NCBI GenBank assembly: GCA_034770075.1
Contig: CM068377.1
Location: 52,756,275 to 52,820,274 of the forward strand
Direction of reading: 5' to 3'
DNA: 64,000 nucleotides
Source of the DNA: Aralia elata
Taxonomy: Eukaryota > Streptophyta > Magnoliopsida > Apiales > Araliaceae
The translations under genes and the position numbers were made by a program. The notes under the pieces are model-generated. The model worked only from the letters and a program-made list of their open reading frames with translations. It did no database searches and had not been told where the DNA came from. How positions within the stretch are numbered: position 1 is the first letter of the stretch; each line of letters opens with the position of its first letter. Positions 47,301 to 58,294 of the stretch are shown one piece after another.

Positions 47301-47698
47301 CCTAATAAACGCTATGCCATAATCCAAAAATTCAAAAACACGAAAAATGATTTTATCGTGAATAGTGTTTTTACGCCTTTTCTGATAAAAATACTTTTAT
47401 TGGAGATTTCATCTCCCATTGTCAAATAATTAATATGACCTCGCTCGAAAAATTGAAAAACCAAATAACGAGTCTGTTGTGCGATGAATAATGGTTTTAT
47501 GAATAGTGATTTAGCGGTTTGAAAAATTTTATTTCGCTTATGAAACCATGACACGTGTTAAAAACCAGATATCACATTCATTAGGTCAAAATCGACCTTC
47601 ACACACATAACCCATAAGCATTTCTGTTAAATATTTATTTTATTTAATAAATATGAAAATCTTATTTACAAGGATAGTCTAAATTCTTGATTGTTACA
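44377..47698 (-). repeat. 3' LTR of element D
   Basis: 3,322 bp, starting TGTAACAATCAAG (47698) and ending GGGGGCGTCACA (44377) on the minus strand. TATA box CTATAAATA at 46711-46719; the sequence downstream in sense includes a (CT)n/(GA)n tract at 46588-46608 typical of plant 5' leaders. Hairpin motif at 44693-44720. A GC-rich patch at 45780-45960 contains GCATCGCGGC and a GCGCGCGCGCG run. No gene inside. Confidence 0.88.
46711..46719 (-). promoter_or_regulatory. Putative TATA box of LTR D
   Basis: CTATAAATA on the minus strand, with a pyrimidine/CT-rich transcribed leader about 100 bp downstream in sense. Confidence 0.6.
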
Positions 47699-47711
47699 TT
47701 CTTCCCCCTTA
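47699..47711 (-). other. Polypurine tract of element D
   Basis: Minus-strand TAAGGGGGAAGAA directly before the LTR start TGTAACA. Confidence 0.8.
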
Positions 47712-47744
47712 TAAGGATTTTGTCCTCAGAATCACAATAGAAGG

Positions 47745-48859
47745 TCATATAAAAAGATGAGGATAATTCACCCTCATTTTTTCTTCGAGTTCCCATGTTG
47801 TCTCCTCGACATTGTGGCTCCTCCATAATACCTTTATAGATGTTATCACTTTATTTCTTAAGACCTACTCCTTCCTATCAATTATTTGAATAGGAATTTC
47901 TTCATACGTTAAGTCTTTTTCAACCTGTATAGGTTTGTATTCTATTACATGTTTATAGTCAGGTTTATATGGTCGCAATACGTGGAACACATTATGTATA
48001 TGCTCCAGTTCTGGAGGTAAAGTTACTTCATAAGCCACCCCCTTACCCTTCTTAACACTTCAAATGGTCTAATAAACCTTGGACTTAGCTTCCATTTCTT
48101 CCCAAATCGTATCTTTCCTTTCCAGGGAGATATTTTCAAAAATACATAACTTCCGACTTCAAAATCTCGCTTCTTGCAATGCTGATATGCGTACTTCTTC
48201 TAACGGTCTTGAGCTGCAACATGCCTTACTCTTATCACTTTCACGATTTCTGTCGTTTGTTGTACTATTTCTGGTCCCAATAGGCGACGTCCCCCTATCT
48301 CAACCTAACATAACGGTGTTTTGCATTTTCTTCTGTATAACGCTTCGTAAGGCGGCATGCCTATACTCGCGTGATAGCTATTGTTGTAAGCAAATTCTAT
48401 TAGAGGTAAGTGGCCGTCCCAATTCCCTTTAAAATCCATAACACATGCTCTCAGCATATCTTCTAAGGTCTGTATCGTTCTCTCACTTTGCCCGTCAGTT
48501 TGAGGATGATACGTCGTGCTCAACCTCAACTGCGTTCCCATTCGCTCTTGTAAGCTTTTCCAGAAATTCGATGTGAACCGCGGATCCCTATCCGACACAA
48601 TCAAAACTGGTACTCGATGTCTAGAAACTATTTCCTTGACATAAAGTTTAGCTAATTGATCTAGGTTAAACCTTATCTTAATTGGCAAGAAATGTATCAA
48701 CTTCGTCCAACGATCCACTATAACCCATATAGCGTCATAACCTCTCTGAGTATTTGGAAGTCCTACCACACAATCCATTCTGATACGCTCCCACTTCCAC
48801 TCCATAATTTCTAATGGTTGTAATAACCTACTTGGTCTTTCATGCTCGGCCTTGACTTT
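47745..48859 (-). pseudogene. Element D pol: integrase core and chromodomain
   Basis: Minus strand. Integrase: MDCVVGLPNTQRG (Asp), VSDRDPRFTSNFW (Asp), DGQSERTIQTLE (Glu), NNSYHASIGMPPYEALY. A stop after KCKTPLC (near 48305) and small frame breaks follow. Then the diverged GPF and chromodomain-like end (EEIPIQII, VEETTWELEEKMRVNY) with stop at 47745. It is cut upstream by element F at 48864. Confidence 0.85.
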
Positions 48860-48864
48860 TCGAC
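48860..48864. repeat. Target-site duplication TCGAC of insertion F (partner 52735-52739)
   Basis: Removing 48865-52734 and one TCGAC restores pol of D in register with B (the SRCLTCQRIKAEH region). Confidence 0.9.
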
Positions 48865-49026
48865 TGTGATATCCCGAGTATTTATCCGATGCTAAATCAA
48901 GGTATTTTATGATTATGACGTGTATGATACGCAATAAATGCGTTAGAGGGTTAAAAAGAATAGTGAAAACTAAGTAAGGGAGGTTTCGTTGATTCCGAGG
49001 ACAGAATCCTTATAAGGAGGGAAGAA

Positions 49027-49659
49027 TGTGACAACCCGAATTTTCAAAAATTATTAAATAAGAATTTAGCAAATAGGAAATTCTTATTATGTGACGTTTT
49101 GAGTTTTGTGTATGAGTATATGTGATATATATTTTGTGAAATATATGTTTTAATGTGAAGAGAATTATATATTCGTGTATTTGTGAAACGAGGTTTAATA
49201 GTTAATTAAACTATTGAATGAAATGAAGGAATATTAGAAAGTTGAAATTATATTGAGAAATAATATAATTTGATTGTTATGTTTTGTGAACAATGAAAAT
49301 TATTGTGAATTAAATTTCATAATAATGTGAGTGATTTATTTAATTAAACTAAGGAATTAATGAGAATATAATTATATTAATAAAATGAGAGAGTAATGTA
49401 TTGCATATAAATATGTTACGTGTTAATGTGTTACGATTGTGAATTTCGTAAATGGATAAAATATTTATTGAGAAGAATAAATATTTTAATTAGCATGCTT
49501 ATTTAATAAAATAAATATTTTATGAGAATATTGTGTGATAATTTATTTGTATAAGAATATTAAGTAAGGTGAAGATAAATATTTTTATAATTGATGCGTG
49601 TTTATTATGCATAGATGTTGGTAATTTATTAAATGAGAGGATGAATAATTTTACTCAAC
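49027..49659 (+). repeat. Plus-sense LTR F fragment (inverted-repeat arm 1)
   Basis: Begins TGTGACAACCCGAATTTTC after the purine tract and stops at TTTTACTCAAC, where TGTAACGACCCC of the opposite-sense LTR begins. TCAAC, the last five bases, is one base different from the outer TSD TCGAC. Confidence 0.85.
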
Positions 49660-52600
49660 TGTAACGACCCCAAAAGCAATACACTTCAGTTCTCCTCATC
49701 GATCGTTAACAATACATCTATATTCTAACTTTATAACATTAATCGATAATAAACTCATTAAAACGCGGAATAAATAAAAACTTTTCAGTTTTCTTTCTTT
49801 GCTTTCCCTGAATCATAACCTTTATTCAATTACGTATTCTAGAATCATAATTGATTCGCTTCATCAAAGTTATAATAAAAATAAAACTTCAAGATTCAAC
49901 ACCCTTTTATACAATGGATAATATTAAATTACAACTCAATACAAATTTAACAACTCTACATTTGTTACAATTAATACATTTTTAAATACATCATACCGAA
50001 CCTTAATCATGGTTCAAAAACATAATTTAAGCCAATATTAAACTTAATAAAAATGCGGAATAATTTAAACTTTTCTATTACAAATCATTTTCGATCCCAA
50101 AATTCTCAACCTTTACATCTAAATATCTTAGAATCATGTTAATTTCATGATTTACCTTGTTGAACTTACTATCAAAATTTACACCTCAATATAAACTTTA
50201 CAACTCAACATAAATACAATTTATACATCATCAAATACATTACTCAAAACCTTAATCATAGTTCAAAAATATAAATTTTAAGCTAAACATTTGTTCCTCA
50301 TGCATTATGTCTGATTCACGTCATTTAGGTAGCACATAACTTTACCTTGAATCCTTAACCATATTTTAAACCTGCAAAAGTGGTTATTTGCAAGAATGAG
50401 CTCGACAGCTCAGCAAAATCTAACAGTGTGTATGCATCACATAACACAAAGATAACATGCTCAACATTTAAATTATAATCGTTTGACTAAATAAATCATG
50501 CATAATGATCAACACTTAACAATTAGAGATTGAGTTCCATAACTCAATCAGCATTCCATACTCAACAAACGTAGTCATATTTTGACTTGGTCGTCTCATA
50601 CTTGTAACATATATAAAGTACATCATGCTTATACATCATATGATTAAAACAGATAATCAATTAATTCACATAACAAATATGAACTGAAAGACTTGCCTGA
50701 TTTGTAGATTATCAACTACCATAACCAGCTTATATCTATCTGCACGTCACGTATCCTACACGATATATATAATCATGTACATCATTTATTAGCCACGTAG
50801 TAATACTTAATATTCATTATACTTAACAATTCATAATCCTTCATTTTTATTATAAACGTTATAAACCTTCATTTTATTGCGTCTCGCTTTAATCGACACT
50901 TAACCACTGGCTAAGTTTTATACTTTGTTCTACACTAGATGCGTAATGGTTATAAGTAATTCTTGTTTAGGGTAACATATGATAACCAAAAAAAAAAGAA
51001 TTAAAAATAGGAAAAATTTTCCATTTCTGCAATTCTCGCCGGGGCGAGAAAATTATAACATGAAACACTCGTCGGGGCGAGATCTCGCCAGGGCGAGAAA
51101 CTATAACGTGAAACTCTCGCCGGGGCGAGAAATTCCCTAACAAAAACCTCGCCGGGGCGAGACATCTGATTTCCAGATTCTGCAGTTCGCGAACTGCAGA
51201 ATTACAAAGCCAAAAATTCCCAATTCCTTCATCCAATAGGCAATTTACGCATACCCAGACATCGTACATAATGTAAAACTAAAACCTAACATGTGTATAG
51301 TGATTCTAACAACATAAATTGCTTAAATAACAAATTTTAAAGACCCAAAATCAAAGTTCATGCTAATATTTGAACAAATTTAATGAATCAAACTCTCACG
51401 AATTCGTTTCTCCACCAATTTGATTGATTTAACTTGCAACGTTTTCGTTTCTCAGAATACTAACACAATCCATTATCAATTACAGACTTTATACATGAAT
51501 TAACTATTAATTTTAGTCTCAAAATAGACTAAAATATACATATTACTACAAAACTCAATTTTCTTCTTCTAATTCATGTTTTCATGAATTTGATAACTCC
51601 AAAATTATATATAAACACCAAATAACGGATTAAGCATGCTTATAAACATATATTACCAATACTTCATCAAATCCTTCAACCAAAAATCCATTTTAAAGAA
51701 AACTCAATGAATATGAAATTAACAATTTAAAGCTAGATTATTACCTTTGATTTTTGCTTAGGTTATCTAGATGATGACAAGAATTGCTTGCTAAATCTTC
51801 TTCCTTCTCTTGATTTCTCAAGTTCCTTCTCAATTACACAGAGAATCCTTTTTCTCTTACTTTCTCTCTTCATCCCTTCTCTGTGTTCTCTCTTCTCCAG
51901 ACTTAGGAGAATAACGTAAAATTAAAATAAAACCTCTCCTTTAGTCAGTTACAAAAACAAAGGGTCTCTAGGCCATGTTTGGCTAGAACCCAATATATAA
52001 ATATTTTTTAATATGATAAACCATGTCACACTTAAATATAATTTTATTTAATAAAAATAATTTTGTTTAATAAAATCATCTTTCACTTAATAAATAATTT
52101 TATTGAGTAAAATTATTCATCCTCTCATTTAATAAATTACCAACATCTATGCATAATAAACACACATCAATTATAAAAATATTTATCTTCACCTTACTTA
52201 ATATTCTTATACAAATAAATTATCACACAATATTCTCATCAAATATTTATTTTATTAAATAAGCATTCTAATTAAAATATTTATTCTTCTCAATAAATAT
52301 TTTATCCATTTACGAAATTCACAATCGTAACACATTAACACGTAACATATTTATATGCAATACATTACTCTTTCATTTTATTAATATAATTATATTCTCA
52401 TTAATTCCTTGGTTTAATTAAATAAATCACTTACATTATTATGAAATTTAATTCACAATAATTTTCATTGTTTACAAAACATAACAATCAAATTATATTA
52501 TTTCTCAATATAATTTCAACTTTCTAATATTCCTTCATTTCATTCAATAGTTTAATTAACTATTAAACCTCGTTTCACAAATACACGAATATATAATTCT

Positions 52601-52734
52601 CTTCACATTAAAACATATATTTCACAAAATATATATCACATATACTCATACACAAAACTCAAAACGTCACATAATAAGAATTTCCTATTTGCTAAATTCT
52701 TGTTTAATAATTTCTGAAAATTCGGGTTGTCACA
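49660..52734 (-). repeat. Complete LTR F, minus sense
   Basis: 3,075 bp, minus strand starting TGTGACAACCCG (52734) and ending GGGGTCGTTACA (49660). Contains the hairpin motif (50390-50416) and five GC palindromes (51035-51161). The segment 51780-51910 has CT-rich leader-like sequence. No primer site or internal region follows its end. Confidence 0.85.
51035..51161. repeat. Array of five CTCGCCGGGGCGAG palindromes in LTR F
   Basis: Copies at 51035-51048, 51068-51081 (one change), 51084-51097 (one change), 51116-51129 and 51148-51161. Starts are spaced about 32-33 bp apart, with one extra copy 16 bp after the second. Each can form a stem of CTCGCC/GGCGAG with a two-base loop. Spacers are AT-rich. 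Confidence 0.9.
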
Positions 52735-52739
52735 TCGAC

Positions 52740-54780
52740 AAGTTAGGCACCTACTAACGCATCCCGCGACTTCCCTTTTCATGTTCAGCCACCAAAAGAA
52801 TAGTCGGAGGTCTTGATATATCTTTGTACTTTCCGGATGAATCGAGAACCTCAAACTACGGGCCTCTTGTAAAATCTCCTCCTTCAGTTCTGGTTCTAAC
52901 GGAACCCAAATTCTTCCTTCAAATCTTAACATTCTCTCATTATCTAATTTAAACTTAAGCTCTTCTCCATCTTCTATCCTCTTCCGTATATTCTCACACT
53001 CATTATCTATGACTTATGCCTCCTTTACTCTGTCCAAAATGGTTAGATGAGTTTCCATCGTATATAACTTCTCATTTGATTCCCTCAAAAATTTCACCTC
53101 CAACTCCATTTTAGCCATCATTGTTATTAGCTCTTCTTGAGTCGTTAACATTGACAGATTTTCCCGACCCTTTCCACTTAAGGCGTCAACCACCACATTT
53201 ACCTTCCCTAGGTAATATAGAATCTCACAATCGTAATCTTTTATCAATTTAATCCACCTCCTCTGCCTTATATTCAACCACTTATGCGTGAAGATATATT
53301 TTAGACTTTTGTGGTCTATGTATATCTCACACTTCTCTCCATACAAATAGTGCCTCCATATCTTCAAGGCAAAAACACCGCTGCTAATTCTAGGTCATGA
53401 GTAGGGTATCCCCTCTCATAATCCTTTAACTGTCGTAACGCGTACGCAATGACTTTCACGTGCTGCATAAGCACACATCCCAGTCCTCTATGCGACGCAT
53501 CACTGTACACCATAAAATCCCCCGTATCATCTGGTAAATATAATACAAGTGTCTCACTCAATCTTTTCTTTAACTCCCTAAAACTCTCCTCGCATTTCTT
53601 TGTCCATACAAACTTCACCGTCTTCCTTGTCAAATTGGTTAACGGGGTAGCTATCTTCGAAAAATCTTGGATAAATCTTCAATAGTAGCCCGCTAACCCT
53701 AAGAAATTTCGCACCTCAGTTGGCGTCTTCGGTCGCTCCCAATTAATCACCGCCTCCACCTTCGTTGGATTTACAGATATACCATCATTGTCGATCACGT
53801 GCGCCAAAAATTGTACCCTCTCTAACCAAAATTCACATTTCGAAAACTATGCATATAACTTCTCCTTCCTTAGTGTTTCCAACACTATCCTAAGATGTTT
53901 GGCATGATCTTCCTACGTCTTTGAATAGGCCAGGATATCATCTATGAACACCACTACAAATTTATCCAAATATGGTTTGAACACTCTATTCATTAAATCC
54001 ATGAATGCGGCTAGCACATTTGTCAACCCGAAGGACATAACCAGGAACTCGTAATGACCGTAACGAGTCCTGAATGCCGTTTTCGGAACATCCTCACTTC
54101 TCACCTTCCGCTGGTGATACTCCGTCCTCAAGTCTATCTTAGAAAACTATCTTGCCCCTTTAAACTAATTAAAAAGATCATCGATCCTGGGCAACGGATA
54201 CTTATTCTTGATCGTTACTTTGTTCAACTATCAATAGTTGATACAAAGCCTTAACGATCCATCATTCTTCTTCACAAATAATATTGGTGCTCCCTATGGA
54301 GACACACTCGGTTGGATATACTTTTTATCTAGTAATTCTTATAATTGTATCATCAATTCCTTCATCTCTACTGGGGCCATCCTATACGGGGCCCTCGAAA
54401 CTGGTGTCGTCCCAGGCACAACATCTATCACAAACTCTGGCGAATTCTTATACAACCGATATCTGAGCCAATTCTGCTCCCACTCGTTGTGTATCTACAA
54501 CATGACAAGATAACCAACGCACCCCTTCTTTAACAATTTTCTAGCTTGTATCACGTTAGATAACGAGAATGCCTTGGCGATTTACTACCGTAAAAGATTA
54601 CCTTAGATTATTTTGGTATCTAAATGTTTATACTTTTCTTCTAGCAATCTATCATTACCCCGTGGTTATACAACCAGTCCATTCCCAGAATTATGTCGAA
54701 TTCCCCCAATTTTATCAGAATTAAATCTACCGACATCTGGTGTCCCCTTATATCTACGCAACAATTTCTATAAATGTGTT
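52740..54780 (-). pseudogene. Element D pol: RT, RNase H, integrase zinc domain
   Basis: Minus strand, several frames. RT part (YHQRKVRSEDVPKTAFRTRYG, FVVVFIDDILAYS near 53950), RNase H (MVYSDASHRGLGCVLMQ near 53515; EIYIDHKSLKYIFTHK near 53310) and the integrase HHCC region (LRFSIHPESTKIYQDLRLFFWW ... CVSRCLTC) ending at the TCGAC site. Frameshifts near 53400, 53650 and 54140, plus stop codons, show it is dead. More diverged from A and B than they are from each other. Confidence 0.85.
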
Positions 54781-54810
54781 CAACGGGGATTATTTCTTTA
54801 TTCGTAACTT

Positions 54811-56062
54811 CTATGTCAAGGGAGTCTCTAACTGTTCTAGAGGTAAACTTAAACGTCTAGCAAAATCACATAATATGAAAGAATAGGTTGCACCCGAATT
54901 AAACAATAAATATGCATTTATATTATTGACCACGATGATACATGAGACAACATCTCCTGATGCCACTGCATCTTGGACTGTCATGTTGAAGGTCTGGGTG
55001 GTTGGTCTACCAAGTGGAGCTGGACCAGCTATAGTCAGTTTGCCACTGCTATTCCTTTTGTTCCCTCTGTCTGCTCCCTTCTTTGGGCAATTTGTTGCCA
55101 TGTGGTCTGGCGCTCCACAGTTGAAGCACACTCCATTCTTCGTGTTAGGGCAGTTAAGAGAGATGTGTCCTTCCTGCCCACATTTGTAGCACATCGCCTT
55201 TCCCACAGTGCTTACAGGCCTCGACCTTTTTATTTCTGCTTATTTATGGTATTCCTGGAATTATTCCATTTTCTTTTCTTTCCTCCGCTTCCCTCAACTT
55301 TATCCCCACCCTATGACTTCTTCTTATTCCTCTTCTCCTAGTTAAACTTAGTCAACACATTACTCCCTACTTAGGCTATAATAGCCTTCTCCAAGATTGA
55401 TCCGAATGAATCAATCTGTAACACAAAAACCTTGTTGTAGAGGCAGGGATTCAATCCCTGCTCGAATCTTCTTGCCTTTCTCTCCTTAGTGTCCACCTGG
55501 TGTGGAGCAAATCTGGCTAGTTCATTAAACTTGGCGGTATATTGGGGAACTGATATGTTCTCCTACTTCAATTCTAGGAACTGCATTTCCATGCGGCTCT
55601 GCATGATCTAGGCAAATAGTTCTCGAAATATAATTCCTTGAATCTTTCCCATGCAACACCTCCCTCTCTGACCCTATTCTGGTTTACTTCCCACCAGAAA
55701 TTGGCCTCCCCTTTCAACATGTAGGTAGCGAAAGCGGTCTTTTCCTCCTCTCCAACTCGAATGATGATAAACGCCTTCTCAATCTCTTTTATCCAAGATT
55801 GAGCCTCTATAGGCTCAGTGGTTCCCCTAAACTCGGGAGGACCCACGCTTTTAAAATCCTTAAAGCTGGTGGCTGGCACAGCTAGAGGATTCAAAGGTGC
55901 TTCGGTGGGATTTCTATTAAGTGCCCCTACCAATAAATCTATAAACTGTTGCATAGAGTTTATTGGTTCCCTATTCTCGGGTTCCCTATTCTCAGGTTCC
56001 CTATTCTCATTTACAATTCTCAGTGTTCTCAGTCTTCCTCTTCCTCTCCCTCTTGGCGGCAT
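54811..56062 (-). pseudogene. Element D gag and protease
   Basis: Start chosen at 56062 (MPPRGRGRGRLRTLRIVNEN), because it aligns with the B gag start and an upstream in-frame Met has no support. Includes a triple ENREPENREP repeat at residues ~18-33 and the gag core (FKSVGPPEFRGTTEPIEAQS, ANFWWEVNQNRVREGG). It is broken by a frameshift near 55600. Two zinc knuckles (CYKCGQEGHISLNC, CFNCGAPDHMATNC). The protease motif reads LLFNSGATYSF: the catalytic Asp of D-S-G is Asn here, so protease would be inactive even without the frameshifts. Confidence 0.88.
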
Positions 56063-56392
56063 TTTTCTGTTAATAAAAATATTTATTAATATTAATATTT
56101 TATTATTCATCTAAAACACTTTTATTAAATGCTAGCACATTCACATTAGAAGTATATTTAATAAAACTTTATATTAATATGATTATTTTCATTACATATA
56201 TATATATATAGATATCCGCTATATTTACATTTCATAGCACCTTCGGCTATGTACTTCTACATCTCTCTATTAAATACAAAAAGACGGGATTCATCTATTA
56301 TAATCCTTAACTGGTATACGAGTTAGGATCTACAAAATTTATCCCGCTATGTATAACAAAAGCTGGGATTCACATCATTCAGATATAAACTT

Positions 56393-56402
56393 ACACACAC
56401 AT

Positions 56403-56446
<44 letters not shown>

Positions 56447-56447
56447 C
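56393..56447. repeat. (CA)n(TA)n microsatellite
   Basis: About 55 bp of ACACAC followed by TATATA in the spacer between leader ORF and gag of element D. The rest of 56063-56474 holds no gene. Confidence 0.9.
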
Positions 56448-56474
56448 TTTACATATATAATATACTAATCTATG

Positions 56475-57110
56475 CTAGACCCCTAGAAATGGCGCTCTGC
56501 GCTCTTCTCGTGCTATGGCCACCACCATCGGCCGAGATATGGTCTGAAAGGTCTGTCCCGCCTCTTCTAGGAAAAAGACCACCCTTTCTATGATACGATC
56601 AACTAATGTCGTGTACGCATAATCCATCTTATCAGCCTTCTTTTTATGCACTCTCACCTCCTGCTCCAGATCATAGGCTTGATCCTGAGCTCTCTGCCGA
56701 TCAACTATCACCTCATCCCAGAGATTATTAATCTCATGTCTCTCTACTTGGAGGTCATGTACTGCAGTCTCTAATACTTAATTCTGGGCCTCTAATACCT
56801 GATTCTGATTATTAGCAGCATATAGTGCTATATTTAGCTCTACATTCTGATCCACTAAGTTATACACTAAGGCCCCTAACTGATTGAAAGCCTCCTGGAT
56901 CTAGGGGTTGATATATTTGCCTTTTGATCCTTGCTCTACTGCCTCCTCTGACGGTGCAGCCTCTCCTGATGCATCGTCAGCCGGTGCAGCCTCTACCGGT
57001 GCAACCTCTACTGGTGCAGCCTCTACTAGTGCAACCTCTACTGGTGTAGCCTCTACTGGTGCAACCTCTAATGTCGCACCACCCCTTAATAGGCCAGTAG
57101 TTGTAAGCCC
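56475..57110 (-). pseudogene. Element D leader ORF upstream of gag
   Basis: Minus strand, same position as the leader ORFs of A, B and C. The N-terminal part seen is a run of VEAAPVEVAP-type repeats (57070-56950), followed by Asn/Gln/Leu-rich helical sequence (YNLVDQNVELNIALYAANNQ) and a heptad-like coil (RAQDQAYDLEQEVRVHKKK), ending at 56475. Stops at about 56905 and 56780 interrupt it. The 5' part and primer site are lost at the G insertion. Similar in plan, not closely in sequence, to the other leader ORFs. Function unknown. Confidence 0.6.
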
Positions 57111-57130
57111 AACAAACCTAGCACGTATAC

Positions 57131-57428
57131 TGATGAGGACATCCTTAGCTCACAAGCCCTTGACAAAACACAAGTGGATCCATTGCATATGCCACTTGGA
57201 CCCATTACGAGAACACGAGCTAAACGCTTCAAAGAAGGACTTAACGGGATGATTCATAAATTATGGACCGAGGTTGGATCGAGCATAGAGGTTATAGAGA
57301 CGGGTTACAAGCACGCGAAGTTCATAAACACATTGGAAGCAAGCATACCCGAACCGACACAAAAGAATCAGCATTTCCGCACTTTTGGACTAGTTTGACA
57401 TCAGTTCATATTTTGGCAATAACTTGAG
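57131..57428 (+). repeat. Plus-sense start of LTR G (inverted-repeat arm)
   Basis: 298 bp beginning exactly at the LTR terminus TGATGAGGACATCC and inverted relative to 57994-58294. The arms differ by three single-base indels and no substitution. This arm keeps the pol C-terminal frame open (MPLGPITRTRAKRFKEGLNG ... FRTFGLV-stop), whereas the minus-sense arm is frameshifted. Its left neighbour is the leader of D. Confidence 0.88.
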
Positions 57429-58294
57429 TACAATTGCTTGCTTAGGAAATTTGCGTAGGTGAACACCAACGACACCTCGACCCCTCGCTTATATTGAAGC
57501 GGTAACCTCGGTACAATCGACGATTGATGCGGTAGAAGACGCCACACACAACTATGATTGGTTGTATGATAAGTCAATTATGAATCTCAAAGAAGAACTA
57601 AGGAACACTTAGGAATTCTCAAAGAACCACAAGTAGAGAAACAAACTCACAATAATATTGATAATGCTGGAAATTGGTATGAAGTTGGTTTGTACAAGCC
57701 TAGCATCACTTGGTATTTATAGGAACTCATGGTGTGCTAACCCATCACCATAAGTCAAGATCTAACAACTAATCACATCACATGCATCAGCCATCCAAAG
57801 AGTTTATCACCCCAAAAACATGTCCATGTGATGTGCTAAAAAGTCCAAATCTGACAACTAATGATCAGCACATTACAAGCTATTTTTGCATTTGAAAACC
57901 ACCAAATTTGGACTTGGGCAAAGCATGAAAGTTGTAGCCCTAGAAGTGTAGGCAAATTTAGGCTTTTGAATCACCTCATTTGGAGTTTGGAAACTCAAGT
58001 TATTGCCAAAATATGAACTGATGTCAAACTAGTCCAAAAAGTGCGGAAATGCTGATTCTTTTGTGTCGGTTCGGGTATGCTTGCTTCCAATGTGTTTATG
58101 AACTTCGCGTGCTTGTAACCCGTCTCTATAACCTCTATTGCTCGATCCAACCTCGGTCCATAATTTATGAATCATCCCGTTAAGTCCTTCTTTGAAGCGT
58201 TTAGCTCGTGTTCTCGTAATGGGTCCCAAGTGGCATATGCAATGGATCCACTTGTGTTTTGTCAAGGGCTTGTGAGCTAAGGATGTCCTCATCA
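57429..58294 (-). repeat. 3' LTR of element G, lacking its last ~125 bp
   Basis: Minus-strand start TGATGAGGACATCC at 58294, just after the purine run AAGAGGAGAGG. TATA box CTATAAATA at 57714-57722. It matches the 5' LTR copy (63466 onward) but stops at 57429, where it joins the inverted arm through a short CTTG homology instead of reaching the GAGTCTATCA end. Confidence 0.85.

Larger units (their letters stand above)
48865..52734. mobile_element. Insertion F: rearranged chromovirus remnant with inverted LTR copies
   Basis: 3,870 bp with perfect TSD. Plus-strand order: TGTGATATCCCGAG... (about 120 bp, unassigned, LTR-start-like); a plus-sense internal 3' end with purine tract AAGGAGGGAAGAA (49014-49026); the first ~632 bp of an LTR in plus sense (49027-49659); then a complete 3,075-bp LTR of the same family in minus sense (49660-52734). 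The two LTR starts form a ~630-bp inverted repeat at the outer parts of the insertion (49027-49658 and 52105-52734), about 98-99% identical by eye. No coding capacity. Confidence 0.8.
44377..57130 (-). mobile_element. Chromovirus D (Tekay/Del-like), decayed, carries F and is cut by G
   Basis: Minus strand: 3' LTR 44377-47698, purine tract, pol and gag, leader ORF; the 5' LTR is missing (element G begins at 57131). Domain order equals A and B, but sequence is far more diverged and frameshifted. Element F is inserted in pol at TCGAC (48860-48864 and 52735-52739). Confidence 0.85.

Noticed and set aside
51035..51161. CRISPR-like spaced repeats
   Set aside because: Repeats are 14-bp palindromes with AT-rich spacers in a plant LTR; no cas genes, and repeat length and context are wrong.
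49660..52734. Simple solo LTR nested in another element
   Set aside because: Its own flanks (TCAAC and TCGAC) do not give a perfect duplication, and the plus-sense LTR arm does not resume after it; the perfect duplication is for the larger 48865-52734 block.
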